Below are positions 23,738-33,284 of a stretch of 64,000 bases of DNA, piece after piece. This DNA is from Corynebacterium nuruki S6-4. GTDB taxonomy: Bacteria > Actinomycetota > Actinomycetes > Mycobacteriales > Mycobacteriaceae. Each line of letters opens with the position of its first letter. The stretch's first letter is position 1. The notes beneath the pieces are model-generated. The model saw only the letters and a program-made list of their open reading frames with translations, ran no database searches and was not told the origin of the DNA. The stretch is from the NCBI RefSeq assembly GCF_007970465.1, contig NZ_CP042429.1, positions 1,302,001 to 1,366,000 of the forward strand, given 5' to 3'. The position numbers were made by a program, and so were the translations under genes.

Positions 23738-25057
23738 TCACACAAACTTCCGGAACACCGTCACTCCCCCAGCCTCCGAGAGCCACAGTTCACCGTCCAC
23801 CCACTGGGCCGTGACCTCCGAGGACGCCACCGGCACCTCCAGCACCACATCGAGCTCCGCCCCGTCAGACTCCGGATCGAACAGCCGGAAGGTGCCGGGG
23901 CGGTTGTCTTCCTCCCACCACTCGTCGTCATCGGTCATCGGTCGATACTCGAACGCCCCGAACCAGGGCCCCACCACCGTCAACCAGAATCTCGACGCAG
24001 GTTCCCGGTACCTGCGTACGACCCCCAGATCAGCGTCCCGCAGCGTGAGTGTGTCATCGCTCAACGAGAAGATCCGGTCACCAATGACATACACGAACAT
24101 CGGGTCCCAACTGGTCGCTTCCTCCACCCACCGGACATCGCTCTTCCCGGAGTCGTCGGCTACGTACCCCAGCCGGTACACCAGCACCCGGCGCTCATCG
24201 TCCTCTGACTCGTCGAGCACGATGTACCCGCCGTCGGGATGCCGCCACACACGGGCATGTCCCGGCAGCTCCACCGGTCCGGCCGCCTCGTCCGCCAGTT
24301 CTCCGGTCCGCCGGACCTCGTCGGCGGACGGTGTGCGCTCTGACCACGAAGGGGCCGCCGGTTCCGCGACGGGTTCCTCCTGCCTCTCCGTCGGCATGCC
24401 CGTACCTGCGTCCGTCTCCCCCTCATCAACCACGCCCGTCGGCCGCCACGGGTCCGGACGCCGCGGCGTCCCGAACCTGTCACTGTCCCACATGAATGCG
24501 TCCGCGGGCAGGACGTCCGGGTAAGAGACATCGACCAGTTCACCGCAGCCGTCACCGTTGTCGACGGCCAGCAGCACGCCGGTCCCGGCGTCCACCGTGA
24601 TCCAGCGCGCCGCCGGCGACGCCTTCAGATGCTGCGCGGGAAGGCCCGGGATCCGCAGGCAGTCACGCCCGCCGCGGACAGTCTCCTCGACCGGTCCGGA
24701 AGGAAACAGCTGGTCGAGCTCCCGCAGCAGGCCCACCGGCGAGCGTAACCAGGTGGCCGACATGGTCACCGAGAGGTGCTCTGTCGCGTCCAACGGGTCA
24801 CCGTCGGTCATGACGACCACCCGGTCACCGTCGTCGACCAGCCGCGGCGTGCCGTCGGCGTCCGTGATGCGGATCCGGTGCTCGTCCCCGACGATCCGGT
24901 ACTCCCCTGGAGACAGGACGAGTCCGGCGATACGCTCGTTCCCCATGATCCAGCCGAACTGCGAGCCGTCCGGCTCACCCCACGGCCGCAGCGTGGCGGT
25001 GACAGGCACCGAAGCACCGTGAGTGATCAGGGAACGGATGTCGGACCAGTTGCGCAT
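23738..25057 (-). CDS. Hypothetical protein, 439 residues
   Basis: I do not recognise this protein. It is soluble, with no signal peptide or membrane segment. Residues 1 to about 195 form one block rich in Trp and Gly (QFGWIMGNERIAGLVLSPGE), then an acidic proline-rich linker (about 200-260), then a beta-rich part with WRHPDGGYIVLDESEDDERR and WVDGELWLSEAGGVTVF that could be propeller-like. ATG 25057 follows TAACGT (complement of 25064-25069) by six bases. Copies of the same palindromic repeat stand on both sides of the gene, suggesting that it belongs to a movable or rearranged segment. Confidence 0.75.
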   Translation of the reverse strand: MRNWSDIRSLITHGASVPVTATLRPWGEPDGSQFGWIMGNERIAGLVLSPGEYRIVGDEHRIRITDADGTPRLVDDGDRVVVMTDGDPLDATEHLSVTMSATWLRSPVGLLRELDQLFPSGPVEETVRGGRDCLRIPGLPAQHLKASPAARWITVDAGTGVLLAVDNGDGCGELVDVSYPDVLPADAFMWDSDRFGTPRRPDPWRPTGVVDEGETDAGTGMPTERQEEPVAEPAAPSWSERTPSADEVRRTGELADEAAGPVELPGHARVWRHPDGGYIVLDESEDDERRVLVYRLGYVADDSGKSDVRWVEEATSWDPMFVYVIGDRIFSLSDDTLTLRDADLGVVRRYREPASRFWLTVVGPWFGAFEYRPMTDDDEWWEEDNRPGTFRLFDPESDGAELDVVLEVPVASSEVTAQWVDGELWLSEAGGVTVFRKFV

Positions 25058-25164
25058 GCGGCCACGTTACCGACGGACCGGACCGCGGAGTATGCACCGA
25101 CATATCCGAACTTCTCTGCCACACATTGCTCGATTTGTCGGCGCAACCTCCGGCGAGGTGACCC

Positions 25165-25222
25165 CGGTTGACCGCGTCACGGTGGCGGACCCCGTCACGA
25201 CCACCCTCACACGGTCAACGCG
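25165..25222. repeat. Palindromic repeat family B, copy 2
   Basis: 58 bp in the same orientation as the copy at 23485, spaced so that the two flank the 439-residue gene. Left arm GGTTGACCGCG, right arm CGGTCAACGCG. Confidence 0.75.
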
Positions 25223-25493
25223 CCGCCGCCGTGCCCCATATGCAGGGCTGGTCGCGACGCTGGGCCGCACAGGGGCGTCCGGTGGCCGCTACGCACGGTT
25301 GTGGCGCGCCTGGTCGGGCACCTGAGATTCTGAGTGGAACCTGTCGGAATCTCTGTAGTATCTGCACGTCACGGCACTACATTGAGCCCGATTCACCCCC
25401 TGAATCCACCCCCGTGGTGCGCTGCGACACTCCCGCCCCGGATCCGTGACGACCTGCACAGACCCACGCTGACAGGGTCAGCGACACCTGAGG
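25223..25493. other. Intergenic region before the siderophore importer
   Basis: No credible gene seen. It lies between the repeat and the two DtxR-like boxes. Confidence 0.5.
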
Positions 25494-25547
25494 TGCGTTT
25501 AGGCTGTGCTTTGTGTGGCTCGCCTCATCCTGGTTAGGCTCACTGAA
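25494..25547 (+). promoter_or_regulatory. Two DtxR-like iron boxes before the siderophore importer
   Basis: CCTGGTTAGGCTCACTGAA (25529-25547) matches about 13 of 19 positions of the DtxR consensus, including the unbroken GGTTAGGCT. A second site at 25494-25512 contains TTTAGGCT and matches about 11 of 19. Both lie 28-80 bases before the lipoprotein start, so iron-dependent repression of the importer is expected. Confidence 0.7.
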
Positions 25548-25574
25548 GAGCAAGCCCAAACCTGACGTGAAGGA

Positions 25575-26618
25575 ATGAACACCACCATGCGCTCCCTCTT
25601 CCGCGGCCGCCGCCGCCTCGCCCCGGTCGCCCTGGCCGCCACCGCCGTCCTGTCGATCGGCGCCGTGACCGCCTGCTCCAGCGACGACGACAGCAGCAGC
25701 TCCAGCGGAGACACCAAGACCGTCACCGACGCGCACGGTGAGGTCGAAATCCCGGCCCACCCGCAGCGGGTCGCCGCCTTCGACAACCGCATCTTCTCCA
25801 TCCTCGAGGACTGGGACGTCGACCTGGTCTCCGCCCCGATCGAGATCATCCCGGACTCCATCACGAAGTACCACGACGACAAGGACATCAAGGACGTCGG
25901 AAACTTCAAGGACCCCGACCTGGAGCAGCTCGTCGCCGCGAAGCCCGACCTGGTCATCACCGGCTACCGCCTGTCCAGCTCCTACGAGAAGATGAAGGAA
26001 CTGCTCCCCGACGTCCCGGTGCTGGACCTCAGCTTCGACAAGGACTTCAACAACAAGGACAAGGACGCCCCGAAGACCCAGGGCCTCGAGAAGACCCTCA
26101 AGGACATCACCTCCCTGATCGGTGAGGTCTTCGACAAGCAGGACGAGGCCGCCACCATCGAGAAGAACTTCGATGAGGCCAAGGACTCGGCCAAGGCGTC
26201 CTACAACAAGGACCAGAAGGTCATGGGTCTGGTCACCTCCGGCGGCAAGCTCGGCTACGCTGCCCCGTCGACCGGCCGCTCCGTGGGCCCGATCTTCGAC
26301 ATGCTGGACCTGACCCCGTCCTACAACCACGAGGGTTCCACCGACCACAAGGGCGACGACATCTCCGTCGAGGCCATCGCCGACTCCAAGCCGGACTGGA
26401 TCCTCGTCCTCGACCGCGACGCCGCGATCAGCGCCGACGAGCCCGACTACAAGACCGCCACCGAGCTCATCAAGAGCTCCGAGGCCATGAAGAACGTCCC
26501 GGCCGTCCAGAAGGACAACATCATCGTCCTGCCGGCCGACTTCTACGAGACCGAGGACATCGTCGCCTACACTGATGCCCTGAAGCAGATCGGCACCGCC
26601 TTCGACGAAGCGAAGTAG
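25575..26618 (+). CDS. Iron-siderophore ABC transporter substrate-binding lipoprotein
   Basis: 347-residue lipoprotein of the class III binding-protein family similar to the catecholate/petrobactin receptors FatB/CeuE/YclQ. A basic RGRRR start, hydrophobic core and lipobox VTAC (Cys34) are followed by a Ser/Asp-rich linker, then PQRVAAFDNRIFSIL and LVAAKPDLVITGYR. AAGGA abuts ATG 25575, so ATG 25587 twelve bases on is an alternative start. It heads a four-gene importer and is separated from the permeases by 100 bases, which may allow higher expression of the receptor. Confidence 0.92.
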   Translation: MNTTMRSLFRGRRRLAPVALAATAVLSIGAVTACSSDDDSSSSSGDTKTVTDAHGEVEIPAHPQRVAAFDNRIFSILEDWDVDLVSAPIEIIPDSITKYHDDKDIKDVGNFKDPDLEQLVAAKPDLVITGYRLSSSYEKMKELLPDVPVLDLSFDKDFNNKDKDAPKTQGLEKTLKDITSLIGEVFDKQDEAATIEKNFDEAKDSAKASYNKDQKVMGLVTSGGKLGYAAPSTGRSVGPIFDMLDLTPSYNHEGSTDHKGDDISVEAIADSKPDWILVLDRDAAISADEPDYKTATELIKSSEAMKNVPAVQKDNIIVLPADFYETEDIVAYTDALKQIGTAFDEAK

Positions 26619-26718
26619 TACAGCGCGTTACACACAGAATATCCCGCACCCGGCCCACTGACTGACCACCGTCATCAGCGGGTCGGGTTTCGGCACGGAA
26701 AAGGACCGCACAACCCCC

Positions 26719-27714
26719 ATGACCGCCGCCTCCACCGCCCCACCCGGGCAGAAACCCGCCCGGAAGACCTGGCGGACAACCTGGCCGATAGCGCTCGGCA
26801 TCCTGTTCACACTCGGGTTGTTCGTGCTGTCCCTGTTCACCGGTGTCTACGACATCACCGGCGGTGAGGACGGCTGGAGCATGTTCTTCATCACCCGCGT
26901 CCCCCGCACCATCGCCCTCGCCCTCGCCGGCGCCGCGATGGCCATGTGCGGGCTGGTCATGCAGCTGCTCACCCAGAACAAGTTCGTCGGCCCCACCACC
27001 ACCGGCACCACCGAGTGGGCCGGGCTCGGCCTGATCACCACCATGATCATCATCCCGGGGGCCTCCCTCAACGTCCGGATGATCGGCGCGATCCTCTTCG
27101 CCTTCGTGGGCACCGGGATCTTCTTCCTCTTCCTGCAGCGGGTGAAACTGAAGTCCTCGCTCATCGTGCCCATCGTCGGCATGATGCTCGGGGCGGTCGT
27201 CAGCTCGGTCTCCACCTTCGTCGCACTGAAGACCGACATGCTCCAGCAGCTCACCGTCTGGTTCACCGGTTCCTTCACCGGCGTGGTCCGGGGACGCTAC
27301 GAGCTGCTCTACATCGTCCTCGTCGTCTGCGTCCTCATCTTCATCGTCGCCGACCGGTTCACCGTCGCCGGCCTCGGCCGGGACATCGCCACCAACGTCG
27401 GACTGCACTACGGCCGGATCCAGCTGCTGGGCATCGCGATGGTCGCCGTGGCCACCGGTATCGTCACCGTCGTCGTCGGCAACCTGCCGTTCCTCGGGCT
27501 CATCGTGCCGAACATCGTCTCGATCTTCCGCGGCGACAACCTGCGCTCCAACCTGCCCTGGGTCGCCATGCTCGGCATGTGGATCCTCATCATCGCCGAC
27601 ATCTTCGCCCGCACCGTCATCGCCCCCTTCGAGGTGCCCGTGTCGCTCGTCCTCGGCGTCCTCGGTGCGGTGGTCTTCGTGTTCCTGCTCGTGAGAGGAC
27701 GCCGCCATGCCTGA
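26719..27714 (+). CDS. Iron-siderophore ABC transporter permease 1
   Basis: 331-residue FecCD/BtuC-type permease with about nine membrane segments. Typical features are RVPRTIALALAGAAMAMCG near the start, VGTGIFFLFL in the middle and the coupling loop GNLPFLGLIVPNIVSIFRG that contacts the ATPase. It resembles the YclN/FatD partner. ATG 26719 begins 100 bases after the lipoprotein; its stop overlaps the second permease by eight bases. Confidence 0.92.
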   Translation: MTAASTAPPGQKPARKTWRTTWPIALGILFTLGLFVLSLFTGVYDITGGEDGWSMFFITRVPRTIALALAGAAMAMCGLVMQLLTQNKFVGPTTTGTTEWAGLGLITTMIIIPGASLNVRMIGAILFAFVGTGIFFLFLQRVKLKSSLIVPIVGMMLGAVVSSVSTFVALKTDMLQQLTVWFTGSFTGVVRGRYELLYIVLVVCVLIFIVADRFTVAGLGRDIATNVGLHYGRIQLLGIAMVAVATGIVTVVVGNLPFLGLIVPNIVSIFRGDNLRSNLPWVAMLGMWILIIADIFARTVIAPFEVPVSLVLGVLGAVVFVFLLVRGRRHA

Positions 27715-28717
27715 TGTCCGCCGCTCCGGCCCCTTCGTCTCCACCGGCCAGCGCACCCGCTACATCGTCCTCGTCGCGGTCCTGGTCCTGGCGGCCGCGG
27801 GCCTCACCCTGACCTACATGACCTACGGCAACCCGGTCCCCTTCGGACAGTCCGGGTTCTGGGCGATCGTCAACCTGCGCAAGAACGTGCTCATCGTCGT
27901 CGCCCTCGTGGCGTGCTGCCAGGCCTTCGCCACCGTGTCCTTCCAGACCGCCACGAACAACCGCATCATCACCCCGTCGATCATGGGCTTCGAGTCCATC
28001 TACGTGGTCATGCAGACCTCGGTGATCTTCTTCTTCGGCGCCCACGGCCTCAACGCCTTCACCGGCACCAGCCAGTTCCTGGTGCAGTCGGCGCTCATGA
28101 TCGTCTTCGCGGTCCTCCTGTTCACCTGGCTGCTCTCCGGCCGGTTGGGGAACATCCAGGTCATGCTGCTCGTCGGTGTGGTCCTCGGCGGTGGGCTGCA
28201 GGCGGTGTCCACCTTCATGCAGCGGCTGCTCGACCCCAACGAGTTCGATCTGCTCACCGCCCGGACCTTCGGCAACATCGGCAACGCGGAGACCGGGAAC
28301 TTCCCGATCGTCATCCCCGTCGTCATCGTCGTCTGCACCGTGCTCTACCTGCGGTCCCGCCGGATGAACGTCGTCGCCCTCGGTGCTGACACGGCCAACA
28401 ACCTCGGCCTCAACCACCGCCGCGAGCTCATGCTCATCCTGTTCCTCGTGTCCGTCCTCATGGCCATGACCACCTCACTGGTGGGGCCGATGACCTTCCT
28501 CGGGTTCCTCGTCGCCACCATCGCCTACCAGCTGACGGACACCTACGACCACCGGCTCATCCTGCCGGTCGCCGCCCTGGTCGGCTACGTGTTCCTCCTC
28601 GGCTCGTTCTTCATCATGCGGAACTTCTTCAACGCGGAAGGCTCTGTGACGGTCATCATCGAGCTCATCGGCGGGTCCGTGTTCCTCCTGTACATCCTGC
28701 GGAAAGGTCGCCTGTGA
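27707..28717 (+). CDS. Iron-siderophore ABC transporter permease 2
   Basis: 336-residue FecCD-family permease, second half of the membrane channel and similar to YclO/FatC. Visible are LRKNVLIVVALVACCQAFA, QTATNNRIITPSIMGFESIY and the coupling loop LVGPMTFLGFLVATIAYQL. It overlaps the first permease by eight bases and the ATPase gene by four (GTGA), so all three are translationally coupled. Confidence 0.92.
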   Translation: MPDVRRSGPFVSTGQRTRYIVLVAVLVLAAAGLTLTYMTYGNPVPFGQSGFWAIVNLRKNVLIVVALVACCQAFATVSFQTATNNRIITPSIMGFESIYVVMQTSVIFFFGAHGLNAFTGTSQFLVQSALMIVFAVLLFTWLLSGRLGNIQVMLLVGVVLGGGLQAVSTFMQRLLDPNEFDLLTARTFGNIGNAETGNFPIVIPVVIVVCTVLYLRSRRMNVVALGADTANNLGLNHRRELMLILFLVSVLMAMTTSLVGPMTFLGFLVATIAYQLTDTYDHRLILPVAALVGYVFLLGSFFIMRNFFNAEGSVTVIIELIGGSVFLLYILRKGRL

Positions 28718-29469
28718 TCATCCTCGACAACATCTCCCGGTCCTACAGCGACGAGGTCACCATCGGGCCGGTCAACCTCGAGATCCCGGCCGGCGGCATG
28801 ACCGCCCTCGTGGGCCCCAACGGTGCCGGCAAGTCCACCCTGCTCACCATGATCGGACGCCTCCAGAAGCCCAACACCGGCACGATCACCGTCGGCGGTC
28901 TCGACGTCGATTCCGCCCCCTCCGGCGACGTCGCCAAGCGGCTGTCGATCCTGCGGCAGGAGAACCACTTCGTCACCCGCCTCACCGTCCGCCAGCTCGT
29001 CGGCTTCGGCCGCTACCCGTACTCCCACGGCCGGCTGACCGTCGAGGACGAGGCCTACATCACCGAGGCCATCGACTTCCTCAACCTCGCCGAACTGGAG
29101 AACCGCTTCCTCGACCAGCTCTCCGGCGGGCAGCGCCAGCGGGCCTACGTCGCCATGGTGCTCGCCCAGAACACCGAGTACGTGCTGCTCGACGAACCCC
29201 TGAACAACCTGGACATGAAGCACGCGGTCCAGATGATGAAGCAACTGCGGCGGGCCTGTGACGAACTGGGACGCACCGTCGTCATCGTGCTGCACGACGT
29301 CAACTTCGCCGCCCGCTACGCCGACCACATCTGCGCGATGAACGACGGCCGGGTGACCATCTTCGGTACGCCGCAGGAGGTCATCCGGGACGAGGTCCTC
29401 ACCGACATCTTCGGCACTCCCGTGAAGGTCCTCCAGACCGAGGACGGTCCGCTCGCCAGCTATTTCTGA
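28714..29469 (+). CDS. Iron-siderophore ABC transporter ATP-binding protein
   Basis: 251-residue ATPase of the FepC/YclP type that powers ferric-siderophore import. Walker A GPNGAGKST, Q-loop LRQENHF, signature LSGGQRQRAYVAMVLAQ, Walker B YVLLDEPLNNLD and switch HDVNFAARYADH are all intact. GTG 28714 overlaps the permease stop. The next gene begins 17 bases later but has its own TAACCT hexamer. Confidence 0.94.
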   Translation: MIILDNISRSYSDEVTIGPVNLEIPAGGMTALVGPNGAGKSTLLTMIGRLQKPNTGTITVGGLDVDSAPSGDVAKRLSILRQENHFVTRLTVRQLVGFGRYPYSHGRLTVEDEAYITEAIDFLNLAELENRFLDQLSGGQRQRAYVAMVLAQNTEYVLLDEPLNNLDMKHAVQMMKQLRRACDELGRTVVIVLHDVNFAARYADHICAMNDGRVTIFGTPQEVIRDEVLTDIFGTPVKVLQTEDGPLASYF

Positions 29470-29486
29470 GGGGTAACCTGGCGGGC

Positions 29487-30068
29487 ATGACCACTCCGGA
29501 CACGTTCCCGTCCTCCCCGCTGTTCGACCAGCTGAAGAAGGACGGCTTCCAGTTCCTCCTCTGGCGCGGCATCGTCGCCGTCATCGCCGGAATCCTGTTC
29601 ATCATCTGGCCGTTCGGCTCCGCGACCGTCTTCGGCATCTTCATCGGCGCCTGGCTCGTCATCGACGGGCTGGTCACCTCCGGTCTCTCCGTCGACCTCA
29701 GGCGGGCCGGCGCCCCGTGGGGCTGGACGCTCACCGACGGCATCATCGGCATCATCGCCGGTGTCCTCGTGATCCTGTTCCCCGCCTCCTTCGCGATCGT
29801 CAGCGCCTTCTTCATCCTCGGTTTCATGGCCCTCGGCCTGGTGTTCCAGGGCGTCCTGCAGCTCAGCGTCCCCGCCGGTCTGCGCAGCGGCTGGTCGGTC
29901 ACCGCGGGCATCATCAACATCCTGCTGGGTGTCGTCCTCGGCGCCCTGGCCATCACCAACCCGGTGGACAACGTCTGGAGCCTCGCCTGGCTCGCCGGCA
30001 TCGCCGCCCTGGTGATCGGCATCTTCCTCATCTGGCTGTCGGTCAAGGTCCGCAACGCCGGTAAGTGA
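29487..30068 (+). CDS. HdeD family (DUF308) membrane protein
   Basis: 193-residue protein with six hydrophobic segments in three similar pairs (GIVAVIAGILFIIWP, GIIGIIAGVLVILFP, GIINILLGVVLGALA), the repeat pattern of the HdeD/DUF308 family linked to acid resistance in E. coli. Function here is unknown. ATG 29487 follows TAACCT (29474-29479) by seven bases, so it is probably transcribed separately from, or in addition to, the siderophore operon. Confidence 0.88.
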   Translation: MTTPDTFPSSPLFDQLKKDGFQFLLWRGIVAVIAGILFIIWPFGSATVFGIFIGAWLVIDGLVTSGLSVDLRRAGAPWGWTLTDGIIGIIAGVLVILFPASFAIVSAFFILGFMALGLVFQGVLQLSVPAGLRSGWSVTAGIINILLGVVLGALAITNPVDNVWSLAWLAGIAALVIGIFLIWLSVKVRNAGK

Positions 30069-30110
30069 CCCCGGTGACCCCGCCGCACCGGGCGGGGTAG
30101 GTTCGGGGCC

Positions 30111-31112
30111 ATGACCGATCAGCAGCTCCCTCTCTCCGTCCTCGACTTCGCGACCGTGTACCCCGGGGAATCCCCGCGGGAGGCCTTCCAGCGTTCCGAT
30201 GAACTCGCACAGGAGGCGGAACGGCTCGGCTACCTGCGCATCTGGTACTCCGAGCATCACAACATGCCGTCGATCGCCTCCTCGTCCCCCGCAGTGCTCA
30301 TCTCGCATGTTGCCGCGGTGACCTCCACCATCCGGCTGGGGTCCGGAGGTGTGATGCTGCCGAACCACTCCCCGCTCGTCGTCGCCGAACAGTTCGGCAC
30401 CCTCGCCGAGCTCTACCCCGACCGCATCGACCTCGGTCTCGGTCGCGCCCCCGGCACCGACCAGCGCACCGTCCAGGCACTGCGCCGCAGCCCCCGCGCC
30501 GCCGAGAACTTCCCCGAGGACGTCCTCGAACTGCGCGGGTACCTGGCCGGCAGGTCCCGCGTCGCCGGTGTCCAGGCGGTTCCGGGGGCGGACACGGAAG
30601 TCCCGCTCTACATCCTCGGCTCGTCGCTGTTCGGGGCGAATCTCGCCGCACAGCTCGGACTGCCGTACTCCTTCGCCTCCCACTTCGCGCCGGACGCCCT
30701 CGTCCCGGCCGTCACCGCCTACCGGGAGAACTACCAGCCCTCCGAGGCTTTCCCGGAGCCCTACGTCATCGCCGCGGTGAACGTCACGGCGTCCGACACG
30801 GAGGAGGACGCCGCCCGGCAGAACGAGATCTGCCGACGCCGCCGGGTGGAGTCCATGGCGGTGCGGCGCAGTGCACCGCTGTCGGAGGAGGAGCTCGACC
30901 TGCTGATGTCCTCCCCGGCGGCGGACCAGGTGCTGTCGATGCTCCGGTACCACGCCGTCGGCACCGGTGAGCAGGTCGCAGACTACCTGCAGGGCTTCGC
31001 CCGCCACGCGCAGGCCGACGAGCTGATGGTCGCCCCGCAGAACACCTCCACCTCCGAGATGCTCCGTGGTCTGGAGATCACGGCGGCCGCGACGGGGCTC
31101 AGCCCGCAGTGA
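30111..31112 (+). CDS. LLM class flavin-dependent oxidoreductase
   Basis: 333-residue bacterial luciferase-like monooxygenase that would use reduced FMN and oxygen. Characteristic elements are [40 protein letters not shown] and [13 protein letters not shown], as in the YhbW/MsnO8-type subgroup. Substrate unknown. ATG 30111 follows TAGGTT (30098-30103) by seven bases. The following gene encodes a flavin reductase that could supply the reduced flavin. Confidence 0.9.
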   Translation: MTDQQLPLSVLDFATVYPGESPREAFQRSDELAQEAERLGYLRIWYSEHHNMPSIASSSPAVLISHVAAVTSTIRLGSGGVMLPNHSPLVVAEQFGTLAELYPDRIDLGLGRAPGTDQRTVQALRRSPRAAENFPEDVLELRGYLAGRSRVAGVQAVPGADTEVPLYILGSSLFGANLAAQLGLPYSFASHFAPDALVPAVTAYRENYQPSEAFPEPYVIAAVNVTASDTEEDAARQNEICRRRRVESMAVRRSAPLSEEELDLLMSSPAADQVLSMLRYHAVGTGEQVADYLQGFARHAQADELMVAPQNTSTSEMLRGLEITAAATGLSPQ

Positions 31113-31153
31113 GGCCGCCTGGGTGATTATGAGGGCAGTGTAACCTGGCTGGC

Positions 31154-31666
31154 ATGGCTTCACAGAGTGATGATTTCCGCACGGTATTCAGGCACCATCC
31201 GGCCGGGGTCGTCCTCATCACTGCGACGGTCGACGGGGAACCTGTCGGCCTGATCGTCTCCAGTCTGGCGTCCCTCGCCGTCGACCCCCTGGGCGTGTCC
31301 TTCTCCCTGGCCAAGCACACCGGACGGCCCGGAAAACTGCTGCGGGCGGACAGTTACCTCATCCACTTCCTCAGCGAGGACCTGATGGACACCGCCCGGG
31401 AGTTCGCCGCCACCGACGGCCGCCACTTCACCCCGGAGCAGGGCTGGACCACCGCCGAAACCGGGGAACCCCTGCTCCCGTCCGCCCCCGCCGTCTTCCG
31501 GGCGCGCACCGCGGGCACCGTCGCGCTCGGCGACGCCACCCTCATCGCCGCCGAGGTCCTCTCCGTCACCGCCTCCCCCGAGATGCTGGCCGGTACCCTC
31601 CCCCGGGTGTTCTACGTCAACCACACCTTCCGGGTCCGCCCGGCCGAAGACCCGGCCGGAAACTAG
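31154..31666 (+). CDS. Flavin reductase family protein
   Basis: 170-residue FMN-binding split-barrel protein that would reduce FMN with NAD(P)H. The family pattern is FRTVFRHHPAGVVLITA, then GLIVSSLASLAVDPLGVSFSLAK, with a C-terminal PRVFYVNHTFR. Its position behind the LLM oxidoreductase suggests a two-component monooxygenase. ATG 31154 follows TAACCT (31141-31146) by seven bases. Its TAG shares the CTAG with the stop of the convergent transpeptidase gene. Confidence 0.9.
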   Translation: MASQSDDFRTVFRHHPAGVVLITATVDGEPVGLIVSSLASLAVDPLGVSFSLAKHTGRPGKLLRADSYLIHFLSEDLMDTAREFAATDGRHFTPEQGWTTAETGEPLLPSAPAVFRARTAGTVALGDATLIAAEVLSVTASPEMLAGTLPRVFYVNHTFRVRPAEDPAGN

Positions 31667-32889
31667 ACCGCGTCGGCGTTCCCGGCGCTCCATTCGGACC
31701 ACGGGATGTTCCAGTCACCGAGTCCGTCGTAGCCCTCGAGCCGCGGCGCACCGGTGTTGTCCACCGTCACGATGTCACCGCGCTTGAAGTTGTCATAGAC
31801 CCACTTCGCATCCTCCATCGACAGGTTAAGGCAGCCGTGGGAGGTGTCGGTGTTGCCCTGGGCCCACACCGACCACGGCGCAGCGTGCAGGTAGATGCCG
31901 CTGTAGGACATCTGCGTGGCGTAGGAGACCCGGGTGTTGTACCCGCCGGCGTCCAGGGCGAGACCGAAGGTGGTGGAGTCCATCGTCATCGAGTCGTACT
32001 GGTCACCGATCTGGTAGATACCGGTCGGCGTCGCGTTGCCCGGCATGCCCATCGACGTGGGCATCGTGCGGATGGTCTGACCGTTCTTCGTGACGACGAC
32101 CTGCTTGGTGTTGTCGTCGGCGTGGGCGCGGATGTCGTCGCCGATGGTGAACGTGGCGTCCCGGTCGTTCTGGCCGTAGGTGCCGTCACCGACATCCGTA
32201 CCGACCAGGTCGGCCTTCACCGAGACCTTGGTGCCGGGCTTCCAGTAGTGCTCCGGACGCCAGCGCACCTCCTGGTCGGTGATCCAGTAGAACGCACCGT
32301 CGACGTGCGGCTCGGTGGTGATCTTGATGGCGTCCTGGACGGCCTTGCGGTCGGTGGGGACCTCATCGAAACGCAGCGCGATGGACTGGCCGACGCCCAC
32401 CGTCGAGCCGTCGAGCGGAGCAAGGGAACCGTCGGTGAGTACGGCCGGGGAGAACGTCGTGAAGGTCTGCGAGAGCTTGTCCTCGCCGCCCTTCGCGGTC
32501 AGCGAGTAGGCGGAGGCGTAGTCCAGCTTCCCGTCGGAGGTCCACTCCGTCCGGTCGTCGTTGAACGACCCCTTGACCTCGGTGCCGGCCGCGTCCGTCA
32601 GGCTGACCGAGTCGATGCCGTCGGCGTCCCGGACCGTCACCGGCTTGTCGACCTTGATCCCGTCGGCATTGTCCTTGACACTGCTGGCGAGCTTCCCGGC
32701 GGTCTCTCCGTCGGTCGTGTCGGCCGCGGTGGTCTGGGACGGGTCGGCGGAATCGTCGTCGTTGTCGATCGTGCAGGCACCGACCGTCAGGAGCGATGCT
32801 GCCCCGGCGGTGGCGACGACGGCGCGCAGGGCGTGTGACGGTGAGGCCGCGGCCCACGATGAGCCGCGGCGGCCGAAAATATGGAGCAT
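31663..32889 (-). CDS. L,D-transpeptidase lipoprotein
   Basis: 408-residue cell-wall enzyme that would form 3-3 peptidoglycan cross-links or attach proteins. A signal peptide ends in lipobox VGAC; after a Thr/Asp-rich linker come two Ig-like domains (about 60-250) as in mycobacterial LdtMt2, then the YkuD catalytic domain with IYLHAAPWSVWAQGN and TSHGCLNLS containing the catalytic His and Cys. The C-terminal tail has DWNIPWSEW. It acts outside the membrane. No leaderless hexamer lies near the ATG; GGAAAG is about 15 bases upstream. Confidence 0.93.
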   Translation of the reverse strand: MLHIFGRRGSSWAAASPSHALRAVVATAGAASLLTVGACTIDNDDDSADPSQTTAADTTDGETAGKLASSVKDNADGIKVDKPVTVRDADGIDSVSLTDAAGTEVKGSFNDDRTEWTSDGKLDYASAYSLTAKGGEDKLSQTFTTFSPAVLTDGSLAPLDGSTVGVGQSIALRFDEVPTDRKAVQDAIKITTEPHVDGAFYWITDQEVRWRPEHYWKPGTKVSVKADLVGTDVGDGTYGQNDRDATFTIGDDIRAHADDNTKQVVVTKNGQTIRTMPTSMGMPGNATPTGIYQIGDQYDSMTMDSTTFGLALDAGGYNTRVSYATQMSYSGIYLHAAPWSVWAQGNTDTSHGCLNLSMEDAKWVYDNFKRGDIVTVDNTGAPRLEGYDGLGDWNIPWSEWSAGNADAV

Positions 32890-33284
32890 GGGTGTTGTCG
32901 ATCGCTTTCCGTGACTGGTGCGCCCCCGACACCTCCAGGAGGACGCACCGGCCAGTCAGTTGTGGTGAGTCAGAAAACGGCTGTCACCCGGACCGGGTGC
33001 GCCGTACGACCATCACCCTACCCAGCAGTCGGACAGGGACGAACCGACAAGCGGGTGGCCCTCATAATTGTGTCCCAATCGTTACCGCGGTGACAGAAAA
33101 CCACCGTGGTGCGACCGGGTCCGCCCGGTTCCGTCCGGAATCAGGCGGGCGCGGTCGAGTGCGCCCGGGTCCGCCCGAGCGCGACAGTGCCGTGTCGGTG
33201 GTGCGACGGTGGAGCGACAGCGGCGTGAACGGGTTCGGCAGCTTCCGGGACTGACCGGGAAGATATGAGGTCCTACCTGCGGGT
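32890..33284. other. Intergenic region between L,D-transpeptidase and tRNA-Lys
   Basis: About 395 bases that must hold the transpeptidase promoter. I see no credible gene and no strong hairpin; the middle is rich in short GGTCCGCCC-like motifs. Confidence 0.5.

Noticed and set aside
26620..26718. Terminator or attenuator between siderophore receptor and permeases
   Set aside because: Partial complementarity (ACCCGGCCC with GGGTCGGGT) is interrupted and has no T run; not strong enough to list.
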